In this document: positions 23,727 to 31,845 of the stretch, piece after piece
Layout: each line of letters opens with the position of its first letter
Position numbering within the stretch: position 1 is the first letter of the stretch
Assembly: GCA_945878865.1 (NCBI GenBank)
Contig: CAMCUD010000025.1
Location: forward strand, 1 to 56,509
Length of the DNA: 56,509 nt
Reading direction: 5' to 3'
Source: Bifidobacterium breve
GTDB taxonomy: Bacteria > Actinomycetota > Thermoleophilia > Solirubrobacterales > Solirubrobacteraceae
The notes under the pieces: model-generated
What the model was told of the DNA's origin: nothing
The model's database searches: none
What the model saw: only the letters and a program-made list of their open reading frames with translations
Program-made: the position numbers and the translations under genes

Positions 23727-25579
23727 GCCAGCGCGTCCGCAGCGTGATCCTCGGCCTGGCAGCGGTCACCGCGTTGGCGTGGGCGTCGCCTGCGGTCGCC
23801 GGGCAGGTGGCTTGGCGCTCAGCGCAGCCAGCCCCGCCGCCGGGGGCGCCGTTCTCCAGCTCGGTGGGGTCGGTGGCAGCGATGGAGTTCGCCGCGCCGA
23901 ACCTCGGCCTCATGATGGTCGGCGGCGCGGGGTACGGCAACGGCCTGCTCGTGTTCGACGGGACCGGCTGGCGCCAGTCATCCACCGTCTGCGGCGGCAC
24001 GGTCGGCGCGATCGCGTGGGCGGGCCCCCGCGAGTGGTGGACCGTCGGGCCCGAGGCGCTGAAGCCCAAGAGCACGCAGCCCATCGCGCTCTGCCACTTC
24101 CGCGACGGCGCGGTCGTCGGCTCGTACGCCGTGCCGCCCTCCGACCTCACGAACTCGTACCCGTCGCTGCGGGCCGCGGCCTGCACCGGGCCTTCGGACT
24201 GCTGGTTCGCCGGGGAGATCACCGATCAGCCCACGATCGGGGCGCTGTACCTGCACTGGGACGGGTCGCAGCTGCGGCGGATCGTGCACCCCGCCGCCCG
24301 CGGGGTGGGCGCGATGCAGGCCTTCGCCGGCGGGGTGGTCGCCGGCACCGCGGTCGGTCCAACCCGTGGGGAGATCACCGTGCCGTCGGCCGATCCGACG
24401 GTCCGCTACGTCCTGACGCCCGACTCGGTCAACCGCGCCGAGGTCACCGATCCTGCGCTTGCGAGCAAACCGCGCCTCCTGCGCCTCCTCGGCGCCGACG
24501 GGAGCGTCACCGTCCCGACGTGGGCGCCGCGTCAGGATCGTGCGAGCGACGTGCAGGGCTCCGGGCTGCCGACGAACCTCATCGACACCGTCGCGCTGGA
24601 CACCGAGGGAAGCGCGCTGTGGCTCGCGGCGCGAGGCTCCCGGTCGGCGACGCGGCCGCTGCTGCCGACCGATCCTCCGCTGAGCGGGGACGACGTCCCG
24701 GATCAGCTCAACCCTGTCTCCCAGCGTCCGTACGTCGCCGTCCAGCGACCGGGGCGTTCCGAGCCGGAGGAACTCATCTGGCGCGCCGATGCGCAGATCA
24801 GCTCGAATGAGGTGATCCACGACATCGCGGCGATCCCAGGGACCAACGACGCCTGGATCGCGCTCCGAGACGACACGGTCGCCGGGGGTCCGGACACCGG
24901 TGCCCGGGCAGCGACGCTCGCGCGCATCCGGTTCGCCGCGACAGCTGGGGGACTCGAGGGCGAGGTTGTCGAGCGGGTCGACCTCCAGCGCCCCGATCTG
25001 AACATCGGCGGGGCGGCACGCCTGGAATGCCCCGCGCCGTCTGACTGCTGGCTGGCGACGGCGGGCGGGTGGATCTACCACTGGTCCGATCCCGACGTCC
25101 CGACGGAGCAGAACTCTGATCCGGTCTTCCAGCAGCTCATCACATCGCGCCCGCCCGACGGGCGGACACCGCGCGACGACCCCGACACGCTGCCCGCCGA
25201 CGAGGCCGCAGGGTTCGTCGCGCCCCCGGTCGAGCAGGACAAGCCCGCCGATGTGCCGGCCGCGAAGCGCATCCCGGCGCTCTTCAAGGTGCTCGGCAAG
25301 CCGAAGGTCCGCAAGGTCCGCGGCCGGTACATCATCGAGTTGCGCATCCAGCTGCGGCGCAAGGCGCGCATCCAGCTCGTGGGTCGTCGCAACGGCCGCG
25401 TGGTCGCCAAGACGAAGCAGCGCACGTACAAGAAGGGGCGCTACGTCCTTCGCCTGAAGGTCAAGCGCTCCGCCTGGCCGACCGCGCTGAAGTTCGTCAC
25501 CCGCGATCTCGAGATCAAGGAGGCGCCGGCCGAGGACGACATCGGCGGCGACTCCGGCGACACCGTCACGACAGGGTGA
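23723..25579 (+). CDS. Secreted propeller-like protein with SDCW motifs (surface operon gene 4)
   Basis: A 618-residue protein starting at ATG 23723, overlapping the previous stop by 4 nt. Residues 1-26 are a signal peptide ending SPAVAG. The body shows propeller-like repeats, and two Cys-pair motifs of one kind, ACTGPSDCWFAG (near 153) and ECPAPSDCWLAT (near 435). Such motifs mark blades of secreted propellers in high-GC actinobacteria, where the Cys pair is likely disulfide-bonded. Residues 545-590 form a basic beta-sandwich (RIQLVGRRNGRVV), and the tail is acidic (EDDIGGDSGD). No catalytic residues are evident. Function unknown. Confidence 0.75.
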   Translation: MSQRVRSVILGLAAVTALAWASPAVAGQVAWRSAQPAPPPGAPFSSSVGSVAAMEFAAPNLGLMMVGGAGYGNGLLVFDGTGWRQSSTVCGGTVGAIAWAGPREWWTVGPEALKPKSTQPIALCHFRDGAVVGSYAVPPSDLTNSYPSLRAAACTGPSDCWFAGEITDQPTIGALYLHWDGSQLRRIVHPAARGVGAMQAFAGGVVAGTAVGPTRGEITVPSADPTVRYVLTPDSVNRAEVTDPALASKPRLLRLLGADGSVTVPTWAPRQDRASDVQGSGLPTNLIDTVALDTEGSALWLAARGSRSATRPLLPTDPPLSGDDVPDQLNPVSQRPYVAVQRPGRSEPEELIWRADAQISSNEVIHDIAAIPGTNDAWIALRDDTVAGGPDTGARAATLARIRFAATAGGLEGEVVERVDLQRPDLNIGGAARLECPAPSDCWLATAGGWIYHWSDPDVPTEQNSDPVFQQLITSRPPDGRTPRDDPDTLPADEAAGFVAPPVEQDKPADVPAAKRIPALFKVLGKPKVRKVRGRYIIELRIQLRRKARIQLVGRRNGRVVAKTKQRTYKKGRYVLRLKVKRSAWPTALKFVTRDLEIKEAPAEDDIGGDSGDTVTTG

Positions 25580-28500
25580 CCATGGCGTCGATCCTCCGTC
25601 ATGCACGGCAGCGCCGTGCCGTGCTCCTCATCGCCCTGCTCGCGGCGGGCGTGATCGCGTTCGTCGCGCGGCCGGACGCCGCGCGCCCCGAGGGCGCGAG
25701 CCAAGCGTCCACCTCGTGGCCGGTGTCCTCCCTGCCCGCGCGCCCGGTGGTGCCGATCGGCGCCTCCGGCGACGAGGTGTGGGCGTTCGGCCGGGCCACG
25801 TCCGCGACGGTCGCCACCCCCGACAAGGCCACAGGCGCGGTGCTGCTGCGCCAGCGCGGCGACGGCGACTGGGAGTACGTCTCCCGCGTCCTCAGGCGCG
25901 GCGGCGAGCCCGAGAGCACCTTCCCGGTGGCGAGCGCCGGGCCGACCCCGGCGCGCGTGACCCCGCGCGGCGGCATCGTCCTGGCGGGAACCGACGAGAC
26001 GGTCTACGTCCGTGACCCCGGCGGTCCGCTGCGGGCCGTCGAGTCGCCGACGTCGCTGCTGGGAACCGGCCAGCGGCTCGTGGGAGGAAGCCGCGCGACC
26101 GTGGCGGCCGTGGACGAGGGATCGGCCACGGGCGCGTTCGTTGCGCCGATCGGCGACACCGAGGATCGCGTCCTGTACCACGGTGCCGCGGGGTGGACCG
26201 AGGAGCGGTTCGATCCCGCGATCACAGGCGGCAACGTGAAGATCGCGGCGATCGCGGGAACCGGCCCGACCGACATGTGGCTGACGCTCGACCAGGGCAA
26301 CGGGGTCGAGCTCTACCGCCGTGACACCTCTGCGGCCACGCCGGTCTGGAAGAAGGTGACGCTCAGCGGAGCCAAATCGTTCATCACCGCCGCCGGCGCG
26401 CGACCGCTCGCCTACCCGGCCGAGGGGCTCACGTCCGCGGGCGACGGCCTCTGGATCGACGCGCGCGCGACCGTCGGCGGCGCGATGCGGGACGTCGTCA
26501 TGTTCTTCGACACATCGAGCCGCCAGGTGACGCGCACATGGTGCGACGACGCCGCGTGCGACGCGAAGCTCGGCATCTCGCTCGGCGGCGCCCCGACCCC
26601 TCAGCCCGACGGCACGGTCGAGGGGACCCGCGACGCCACGACCCGGGGCTACCGGTCGTTCGCTTGGGACGGCGCGTCGTTCGGGACCAGGGTCATCACC
26701 AACCCGGATCTCGGCATCAGCCCGGCGAAGGCCGGCGGCACGGGATACGCGGTCTTCGACGGCGCGTCGTTTACGGCGGTCCGTGCGGGCGCGACGCGGC
26801 TGCAGGCGGCCGACGGCGCGTTCACATCGCCGAGCAGTGGGTGGATGGCGGGCAACCTGTGGTCGGTTATCCGCGTGGCACCGGCTGCCCCGCCGGCGCG
26901 TCTCCAGGCCTACCCGGCGCCGTCGTCGCGCCCGTTCCGCGCGGTCGTGCCCGAGCCGGGGCGCTCTGCCGGCGACCCGGGGGCGCAGGCGCTCGCCGTC
27001 GGCGACGACGGTCGCGTCGCGCGGTATTCCCCCGAGCGCGGGTGGGTCGCCGAGCAGCTGCCGACGTCCAGCGGCCGTGCCACCCCCCGGCTGCGCGGAG
27101 TGGCATGGCCGGAGACCGGGCGGGCCCACGCGGTCGGCGACAACGGCGAGATGTGGTTGTGGCGCGCGGAGACCGGACTGTGGGAGCGCGACGAGAATGC
27201 CCCGCAGGATCTCGCCGGGGACCGCTACAACGGGATCGCCTTCCAGCCGGGCAACCCCGACCGCGGCTATGCGATCACCGACGCCGGCCGCATCTTCTCC
27301 TACGGCAAGGGCTGGTCCGAGGACGCCGTTCCGGCGCTCGACCGCCGGGACAGCCTGCTGAGCATCGCGTTCGCGGGCAACCAGGCGCTCGTCGCCGCGC
27401 AGAAGACCCTGCTCGTCAATGACGGCAGCGGGTGGTCCGTCGACCAGCAGGCGGTCGACCTTCTCAAGGAGTACGGCTCCAAGGAGATCACGGCCGTCGC
27501 AGGGCTGCCGGACGGCGGCGCGATCGCGGCCGGCACGGGCATCGTCATCGTTCGCGACCAGGCGGGCTCGCCCTGGCGGCTCGCCGACCACCAGCTCGTG
27601 GGAACGGTCACGGCGCTTGCCGCGACCCGCGATGGCGACAAGGTGCGGGGCGTCGCGATCCTGAACTACCCGCAGGCGACAAGCGACCCGTTCGCCGACG
27701 TCGCAGAGCTCCCGGTGGACGAGCCCGGCGAGGTCCCGACGCAGTATCCGTCGACGCCGGATGTCGGATGGGGCGGCGTCGTCCGCGAGACGGCGACCGG
27801 GTGGGCCGACGACGTGCGGTCCTCCTACCAGCAGGAGGACGCGTACGCCGACTGCCCGTACATCCCCGACGCGGCCCGCGCCCTGGCGATCGACGCGGCG
27901 GGCGACGGCTGGGTCGTCGGCGGCGACGGCACCGCGCGCGCGGACGAGCAGTGCGGACCGTCGGGCGGCACGGACCAGCAGACGTCGGCGATCTGGCGCT
28001 ACGGCGCCCAGCCGCAGCCGCCGCCGGCGATCGCGCGCGCGCAGGAGCCGCTTGCCGCCGGCCCGGCGCGGCTGCTCCTCGGTGGCCACGCGGCGTGCAC
28101 CGAGGCGTGCGCGACCACCGCGGTGCCCGGGCACGCACCGGATCGGTATCTCGCCGCCGCGATCGATGTCGCGAGCGAGCTCTATGCCACGACTGGCGGC
28201 CCGCGGGCCTTCCTGTACACGGGCACGCGCGTGGCGCCATCGCGTGCTGGGGCGGCGGCAGAGCAGGTCCGGTTCGCCTCCCTGCTCGGGACGGCGACCG
28301 GTCGCGTCCCCGTGTATCTGGCGCCGTCGGGAACGGACGCCGGCGCGGACGCGACGACGTTCGGCTCGGCCTTCAGTGGGCTTGCGGCGCCCCAGGGCGC
28401 CGGCGCGCAGCCGGGGACGGTGTCGACGGCCGGAGTCATCGGCAGCGAGCCTGCGGGGTCGGCGCGCACCCACTACGCCTTCGACACCACCGGTCCCGAG

Positions 28501-29973
28501 GGACGGCTCCGCGTCGTCGTGATCGACAACTCCAGTGGCTCTCTGGCCGAGAGCGATCCCCATCAGATTCCCCAAGAGTCCGACGGCCAGGCCGGCTGGC
28601 TGGTCCGCACCCTCGAGCAGGCCAAGGCTCAGGGCGTCCCGACCGTGGTGATGGGCAGCCGGCCGCTGGGAGCGGCCGGAGCGCGGTCTCTCGCGGCGGA
28701 ACCGGGCGCCGGTGAGGGGGCGCGCATCAACTACCACGTCAGCGCGAGCGATGGCGTGGAGGTGGCGAAGCTCCTCGTCGATCACGGCGCCTCGGCGTAC
28801 CTCTTCGATGCCGCCGAGCAGAACCTCGTCACGCGCGTCCCGGAGAACGCGGGTGACACCATTCCGGCGATCGGGTCGGGTGCCCTCGGCTACGAGGCAC
28901 GGACGAACGTCACCGATGCGGGGCTGGCGCTGGTCGATTTCGACCTGCGCAGCCGCAATCCGCAGACCAACCGCGTGCCCGTGAAGGCGTCCATCGTGCC
29001 GGTCCTCGAGGACCTGACCATCGACCCGCGCGACGGGACGCAGGTGCGGCGCTCGACCGCCGCCCTCTTCGTGGCGCTCGGCCGCCGGCCCCGTGCCGGC
29101 CGTCAGTGGATCGAGACGGGGCCGCTCAGCGGACCGGACAAGGCGGTCTCCCAGCCGTACATCAGCATCCCGAACGAGACGTGCCGCCGGCAATCCTGCA
29201 GCCTCGACCTCGACTACTCGTTCACGTCCTCCAATCCCGAGGTCGGCGACTTCGTCAAGCAGGACCCGGCGCGCTCGACGAACCCGCGGGCGGTGTTCCT
29301 CGGTGAGAACGACAAGCCTGTGGGCGACGGCAGGTCGGGCCTGTTCTGCGCGTTCAACCCGGGGGAGACGACGATCAAGGTGACGGCTGGCGGGCTGGCG
29401 TACTCGACCACGATCAAGGTCCTCGCCGGCAGTCCCCGGCGCCCGTGCGGGACGCGACCCGTGACCGCGACCGAGGTTCCGAACGCCTCGGCTCCGAACC
29501 CGACGCCGGGCGCCGCTGCCGCCCCGCCGAGCGTCGCGCCGAACCCGACGATCGCGCCGCCGCCCCCAGTCGCCGTTCCGGTGCCGACGGCGATACCGGC
29601 GACTCCGGCGGCGGTCGTCACGCCACCCCCCGCCGCGGTTCTGCCGTCGATTCCGCCGCTCCCCGTCCTGCCGCCTCCTCCGGCGCCGCTGGCGACGCCG
29701 CTGGTGCCGATTCCGCCGCCGCCGGTCGGCAGCATCGCGCGCCCGTCGCCGCCGGGCGGCGCGACCGTCCGCGTCTACGAGGAGAAGCGCGAGGAGGAGG
29801 AGGCGTTCGAGCAGTCGTCGGCCTCCGTGAAGTACGAGCGCCGGTCATCGCCCCTGCCCGGGCCCACGACCACCGTGGCGGTCATGCTTCTCGCTGCCGC
29901 CGCCGGCAGCACCATCGTTCGGCGGCGTCCGCGGCGGAGCCGCCGAACGATTGCCCGACAAGAGGTGCGTTAG
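25576..29973 (+). CDS. Giant surface protein: propeller, metallophosphoesterase-like region, Ig-like domain, Pro-rich stalk, C-terminal anchor (surface operon gene 5)
   Basis: A 1465-residue protein, largest in the window. GTG 25576 overlaps the previous stop by 4 nt; ATG 25582 is an alternative. Residues 13-32 form an N-terminal signal or anchor. Residues 40-820 show propeller-like repeats (RGVAWPETGRAHAVGDNGEM, GDGWVVGGDGT). Residues 830-1100 resemble secreted calcineurin-type phosphoesterases (LLLGGHAACTEACATTAV, RVVVIDNSSG, QAGWLVRTLEQAKAQGVPTV), but the full metal-ligand set is not obvious. Residues 1215-1290 look like a BIG2 Ig-like domain (GETTIKVTAGGLAYSTTIKV). Residues 1310-1395 are Pro-rich. 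A membrane segment (about 1433-1450) and a tail of Arg residues end the protein, so it should stand on the cell surface. Function unknown. Confidence 0.8.
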   Translation: MTMASILRHARQRRAVLLIALLAAGVIAFVARPDAARPEGASQASTSWPVSSLPARPVVPIGASGDEVWAFGRATSATVATPDKATGAVLLRQRGDGDWEYVSRVLRRGGEPESTFPVASAGPTPARVTPRGGIVLAGTDETVYVRDPGGPLRAVESPTSLLGTGQRLVGGSRATVAAVDEGSATGAFVAPIGDTEDRVLYHGAAGWTEERFDPAITGGNVKIAAIAGTGPTDMWLTLDQGNGVELYRRDTSAATPVWKKVTLSGAKSFITAAGARPLAYPAEGLTSAGDGLWIDARATVGGAMRDVVMFFDTSSRQVTRTWCDDAACDAKLGISLGGAPTPQPDGTVEGTRDATTRGYRSFAWDGASFGTRVITNPDLGISPAKAGGTGYAVFDGASFTAVRAGATRLQAADGAFTSPSSGWMAGNLWSVIRVAPAAPPARLQAYPAPSSRPFRAVVPEPGRSAGDPGAQALAVGDDGRVARYSPERGWVAEQLPTSSGRATPRLRGVAWPETGRAHAVGDNGEMWLWRAETGLWERDENAPQDLAGDRYNGIAFQPGNPDRGYAITDAGRIFSYGKGWSEDAVPALDRRDSLLSIAFAGNQALVAAQKTLLVNDGSGWSVDQQAVDLLKEYGSKEITAVAGLPDGGAIAAGTGIVIVRDQAGSPWRLADHQLVGTVTALAATRDGDKVRGVAILNYPQATSDPFADVAELPVDEPGEVPTQYPSTPDVGWGGVVRETATGWADDVRSSYQQEDAYADCPYIPDAARALAIDAAGDGWVVGGDGTARADEQCGPSGGTDQQTSAIWRYGAQPQPPPAIARAQEPLAAGPARLLLGGHAACTEACATTAVPGHAPDRYLAAAIDVASELYATTGGPRAFLYTGTRVAPSRAGAAAEQVRFASLLGTATGRVPVYLAPSGTDAGADATTFGSAFSGLAAPQGAGAQPGTVSTAGVIGSEPAGSARTHYAFDTTGPEGRLRVVVIDNSSGSLAESDPHQIPQESDGQAGWLVRTLEQAKAQGVPTVVMGSRPLGAAGARSLAAEPGAGEGARINYHVSASDGVEVAKLLVDHGASAYLFDAAEQNLVTRVPENAGDTIPAIGSGALGYEARTNVTDAGLALVDFDLRSRNPQTNRVPVKASIVPVLEDLTIDPRDGTQVRRSTAALFVALGRRPRAGRQWIETGPLSGPDKAVSQPYISIPNETCRRQSCSLDLDYSFTSSNPEVGDFVKQDPARSTNPRAVFLGENDKPVGDGRSGLFCAFNPGETTIKVTAGGLAYSTTIKVLAGSPRRPCGTRPVTATEVPNASAPNPTPGAAAAPPSVAPNPTIAPPPPVAVPVPTAIPATPAAVVTPPPAAVLPSIPPLPVLPPPPAPLATPLVPIPPPPVGSIARPSPPGGATVRVYEEKREEEEAFEQSSASVKYERRSSPLPGPTTTVAVMLLAAAAGSTIVRRRPRRSRRTIARQEVR
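29515..29757 (+). repeat. Proline-rich low-complexity stalk coding region
   Basis: The DNA codes for runs such as PPPPVAVPVPTAIP and LPVLPPPPAPLATPLVPIPP. At protein level this is a rigid Pro/Ala/Val spacer between the Ig-like domain and the membrane segment, as in proteins that cross a thick wall. Confidence 0.75.
29914..29951 (+). terminator. Hairpin at the 3' end of the surface operon
   Basis: ATCGTTCGGCGGC (29914-29926) and its exact complement (29939-29951) make a 13-bp stem with a 12-nt loop, 20 nt before the stop codon. There is no T-run, so it is not a classic intrinsic terminator. It may protect the mRNA end or promote attenuation just before the pstS promoter. Confidence 0.4.
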
Positions 29974-30038
29974 GTCACAGGTCCGACACAGGACCTTCAC
30001 CAGACCTTCTCCAAACCATTCCAGGACGGTCACGGAGG
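29973..30038 (+). promoter_or_regulatory. PHO box: six tandem 11-bp units upstream of pstS
   Basis: Six contiguous 11-nt units start at 29973, 29984, 29995, 30006, 30017 and 30028. The best are GGTCACAGGTC, CTTCACCAGAC and GGTCACGGAGG; the others (CGACACAGGAC, CTTCTCCAAAC, CATTCCAGGAC) keep most of the core and the trailing AC. This is the direct-repeat design of actinobacterial PhoP sites. The last unit ends 16 nt before a TACGAT -10-like hexamer. The first unit overlaps the stop codon of the preceding gene. Confidence 0.8.
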
Positions 30039-30054
30039 AGGAGCAGGGCGTACG

Positions 30055-30060
30055 TACGAT
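30055..30060 (+). promoter_or_regulatory. -10-like element (TACGAT) of pstS
   Basis: TACGAT follows the PHO repeats by 16 nt. The start point would be near 30067, giving a leader of about 42 nt. No -35 hexamer is seen, as expected for a PhoP-activated promoter. Confidence 0.5.
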
Positions 30061-30091
30061 CCCCGCGTCCTCATCCAAATCGCCTCCATCC

Positions 30092-30097
30092 GGAGGG
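30092..30097 (+). promoter_or_regulatory. Strong ribosome binding site of pstS (GGAGGG)
   Basis: GGAGGG lies 11 nt before GTG 30109 and fixes this start. It is one of the strongest Shine-Dalgarno sequences in the window, where most operon-internal genes rely on overlap instead. Confidence 0.75.
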
Positions 30098-30108
30098 AAG
30101 GGATAACA

Positions 30109-31719
30109 GTGGCTATCAAGCACAAGCTCGCGCCGGCCGTTGCCGTGTCGGCGCTGGCGTTGGTCGGCCTCAGCGCTGCAGAGACCGCCTCGGCGGCCGA
30201 CTGCTCGCTGGGCCAGCAGCGCATCCAGGGGCGCGGCGCGTCCTTCCAGAACACCGCCCACAACGGTACTGCCGGCGGCTGGATCATCAACGCCGGGTGT
30301 GTCGTCGACGGCGGCGGCCTGATCTCGTTCGGCGCCGCAGACAAGGATCCGCAGGAGGCCGCGGCCTCTCCGGCCAACACCGGCTTCAACGCCGGCAACG
30401 ACCTCGTGTTCTACGACTCGCAGGGCTCGGGCAACGGTCTCGCCGCGTTCGGCGCGGGCACCGGCTCGGCTCCGAAGTTCTCGAACGTTCCGGGTCAGCG
30501 CGACAACCAGGTCTCGTTCATCGGCACCGATGATCCGGCCACCCCCGCGCAGAGCCTCACGATGGAGGAAGGCGGCAACGTCGTCGCCGGCGCCGACAAC
30601 GCGATCAACGACGACGACGACGGCGTGTTCCACACGATCCCCGTCGCGCAGAGCTCGGTCGCCGTCATCGTCAAGACGCCGCTCGGCTGCAAGCTGCCCG
30701 CGGGCCTCGTCTACAACAAGCGCATGCTGCTCGCCGCCGGCCCCGCCGGCAAGGCGAACAGCACGGTCGAGCAGCTCTTCTCGGGCGAGATCACCACGTG
30801 GGGTCAGCTCGGCTGGAAGAACACCACCGATGGCCTGCCCTGCTCGCAGCCGCTGCGCCGCGTCGTCCGTCGTGACAACTCGGGCACGACGTTCGGGTTC
30901 AAGACGTTCCTCGCCTCGACCGACCAGGGCCTCGGCGGCGCGACCAACTGGGCCGCGCACGACGAGACCGGTGAGAACAACACGATCTGGCCCGGTAAGA
31001 CGGTCGCCGACGCCTACGTCGACAACGAGGGCGCCTGCGATGGCGTCGACTCGAGCGTCCCGGGCGGCGGCCCGGCGGCCGAGGGTGACTTCGTCTGCCA
31101 GAACGCCTCCTCGAACGGCAACGGCGGCCTCGCCGACACGCTGAACGCCACGACGTCCGCGGGCGGCATCGGCTTCGCCGATCTGGCCACGGCGCGCAGC
31201 AAGAACTTCGGCTGGCTGAACACGTCGGACCGTACGTACTGGCTGCCGCTGCGCGCGGCGAACAGCCCGTCGACGGTCATCGACGCGGCCGAGGCGGCGC
31301 AGGGCTTCAAGCAGGGCGGCGCCAAGGGCGCGAACTGCCAGCTCGCCGAGTACGGCATCAACGGCGTCGGCGGCGTCCTGCCGACCAACACGAAGGGTGA
31401 CTGGTCGGCCGTCTACCAGGACCAGACGCCCACGCAGACCCAGTACCCGCTCTGCCTGCTGACGTACTCGGGCGCGTGGGAGGACTACAACGACGTCTAC
31501 CCGAACACGACCCTGAGCTGCACCGACAAGGCGGCGCGTCAGACGGCCGTGAAGAACTACCTGCAGTACGTGCTCGGCACGACCGCAGGTGGCGACGAGG
31601 GCCAGACGCTCCTGTCGTCCAACGACTACGCCGCCATCCCGGCGTCGATCAGCCTGAAGTCCGCGACCTACTTCACGCAGGCCGCGTTCAAGAAGGCTCC
31701 CAACGTCAACGTCTGCTGA
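30109..31719 (+). CDS. pstS: PstS-like phosphate-binding protein
   Basis: A 536-residue secreted protein; residues 1-30 are a signal peptide ending ETASAA, with no lipobox. PstS-type features are the early GRGASFQNTA block, PVAQSSVAVIV, EQLFSGEITTWGQL and the phosphate-loop motif RRDNSGTTFGFKTFL. It is much longer than classical PstS (about 350 residues) and has extra Cys-containing insertions in the C-terminal half. The six-unit PHO box, TACGAT -10 and strong ribosome binding site point to high expression under phosphate limitation. No pstC, pstA or pstB gene is nearby, so it either serves a transporter encoded elsewhere or works as a surface phosphate scavenger. Two hairpins follow it. Confidence 0.88.
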   Translation: MAIKHKLAPAVAVSALALVGLSAAETASAADCSLGQQRIQGRGASFQNTAHNGTAGGWIINAGCVVDGGGLISFGAADKDPQEAAASPANTGFNAGNDLVFYDSQGSGNGLAAFGAGTGSAPKFSNVPGQRDNQVSFIGTDDPATPAQSLTMEEGGNVVAGADNAINDDDDGVFHTIPVAQSSVAVIVKTPLGCKLPAGLVYNKRMLLAAGPAGKANSTVEQLFSGEITTWGQLGWKNTTDGLPCSQPLRRVVRRDNSGTTFGFKTFLASTDQGLGGATNWAAHDETGENNTIWPGKTVADAYVDNEGACDGVDSSVPGGGPAAEGDFVCQNASSNGNGGLADTLNATTSAGGIGFADLATARSKNFGWLNTSDRTYWLPLRAANSPSTVIDAAEAAQGFKQGGAKGANCQLAEYGINGVGGVLPTNTKGDWSAVYQDQTPTQTQYPLCLLTYSGAWEDYNDVYPNTTLSCTDKAARQTAVKNYLQYVLGTTAGGDEGQTLLSSNDYAAIPASISLKSATYFTQAAFKKAPNVNVC

Positions 31720-31733
31720 CGCAGATCTGACGC

Positions 31734-31752
31734 CGGGTCGCTGCGCGACCCG
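31734..31752 (+). terminator. Hairpin downstream of pstS (first)
   Basis: CGGGTCGC (31734-31741) pairs exactly with GCGACCCG (31745-31752) around a 3-nt loop, 14 nt after the pstS stop. No T-run follows. Together with the next hairpin it probably ends or stabilises the pstS mRNA. Confidence 0.5.
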
Positions 31753-31763
31753 ACCTTGAACCC

Positions 31764-31794
31764 GAGGGCCGGGACCCCTGAGGTCCCGGCCCTC
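31764..31794 (+). terminator. Hairpin downstream of pstS (second, 13-bp stem)
   Basis: GAGGGCCGGGACC (31764-31776) and its exact complement (31782-31794) form a 13-bp GC-rich stem with a 5-nt loop. No T-run follows; in very GC-rich actinobacteria such stems often act as terminators all the same. Confidence 0.65.
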
Positions 31795-31845
31795 GCCGGT
31801 TCAGCAGCCAGCTCGTCGTTCCCCGTCCCCCGCCCCTCTGGAGCG

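Noticed and set aside
25441-29193. A 1250-codon open frame on the minus strand opposite the giant surface gene
   Set aside because: It is antisense to a well-supported coding region, has Arg/Gly/Ala-rich sequence without domains or signal, and such shadow frames are expected in GC-rich DNA because stops are rare.
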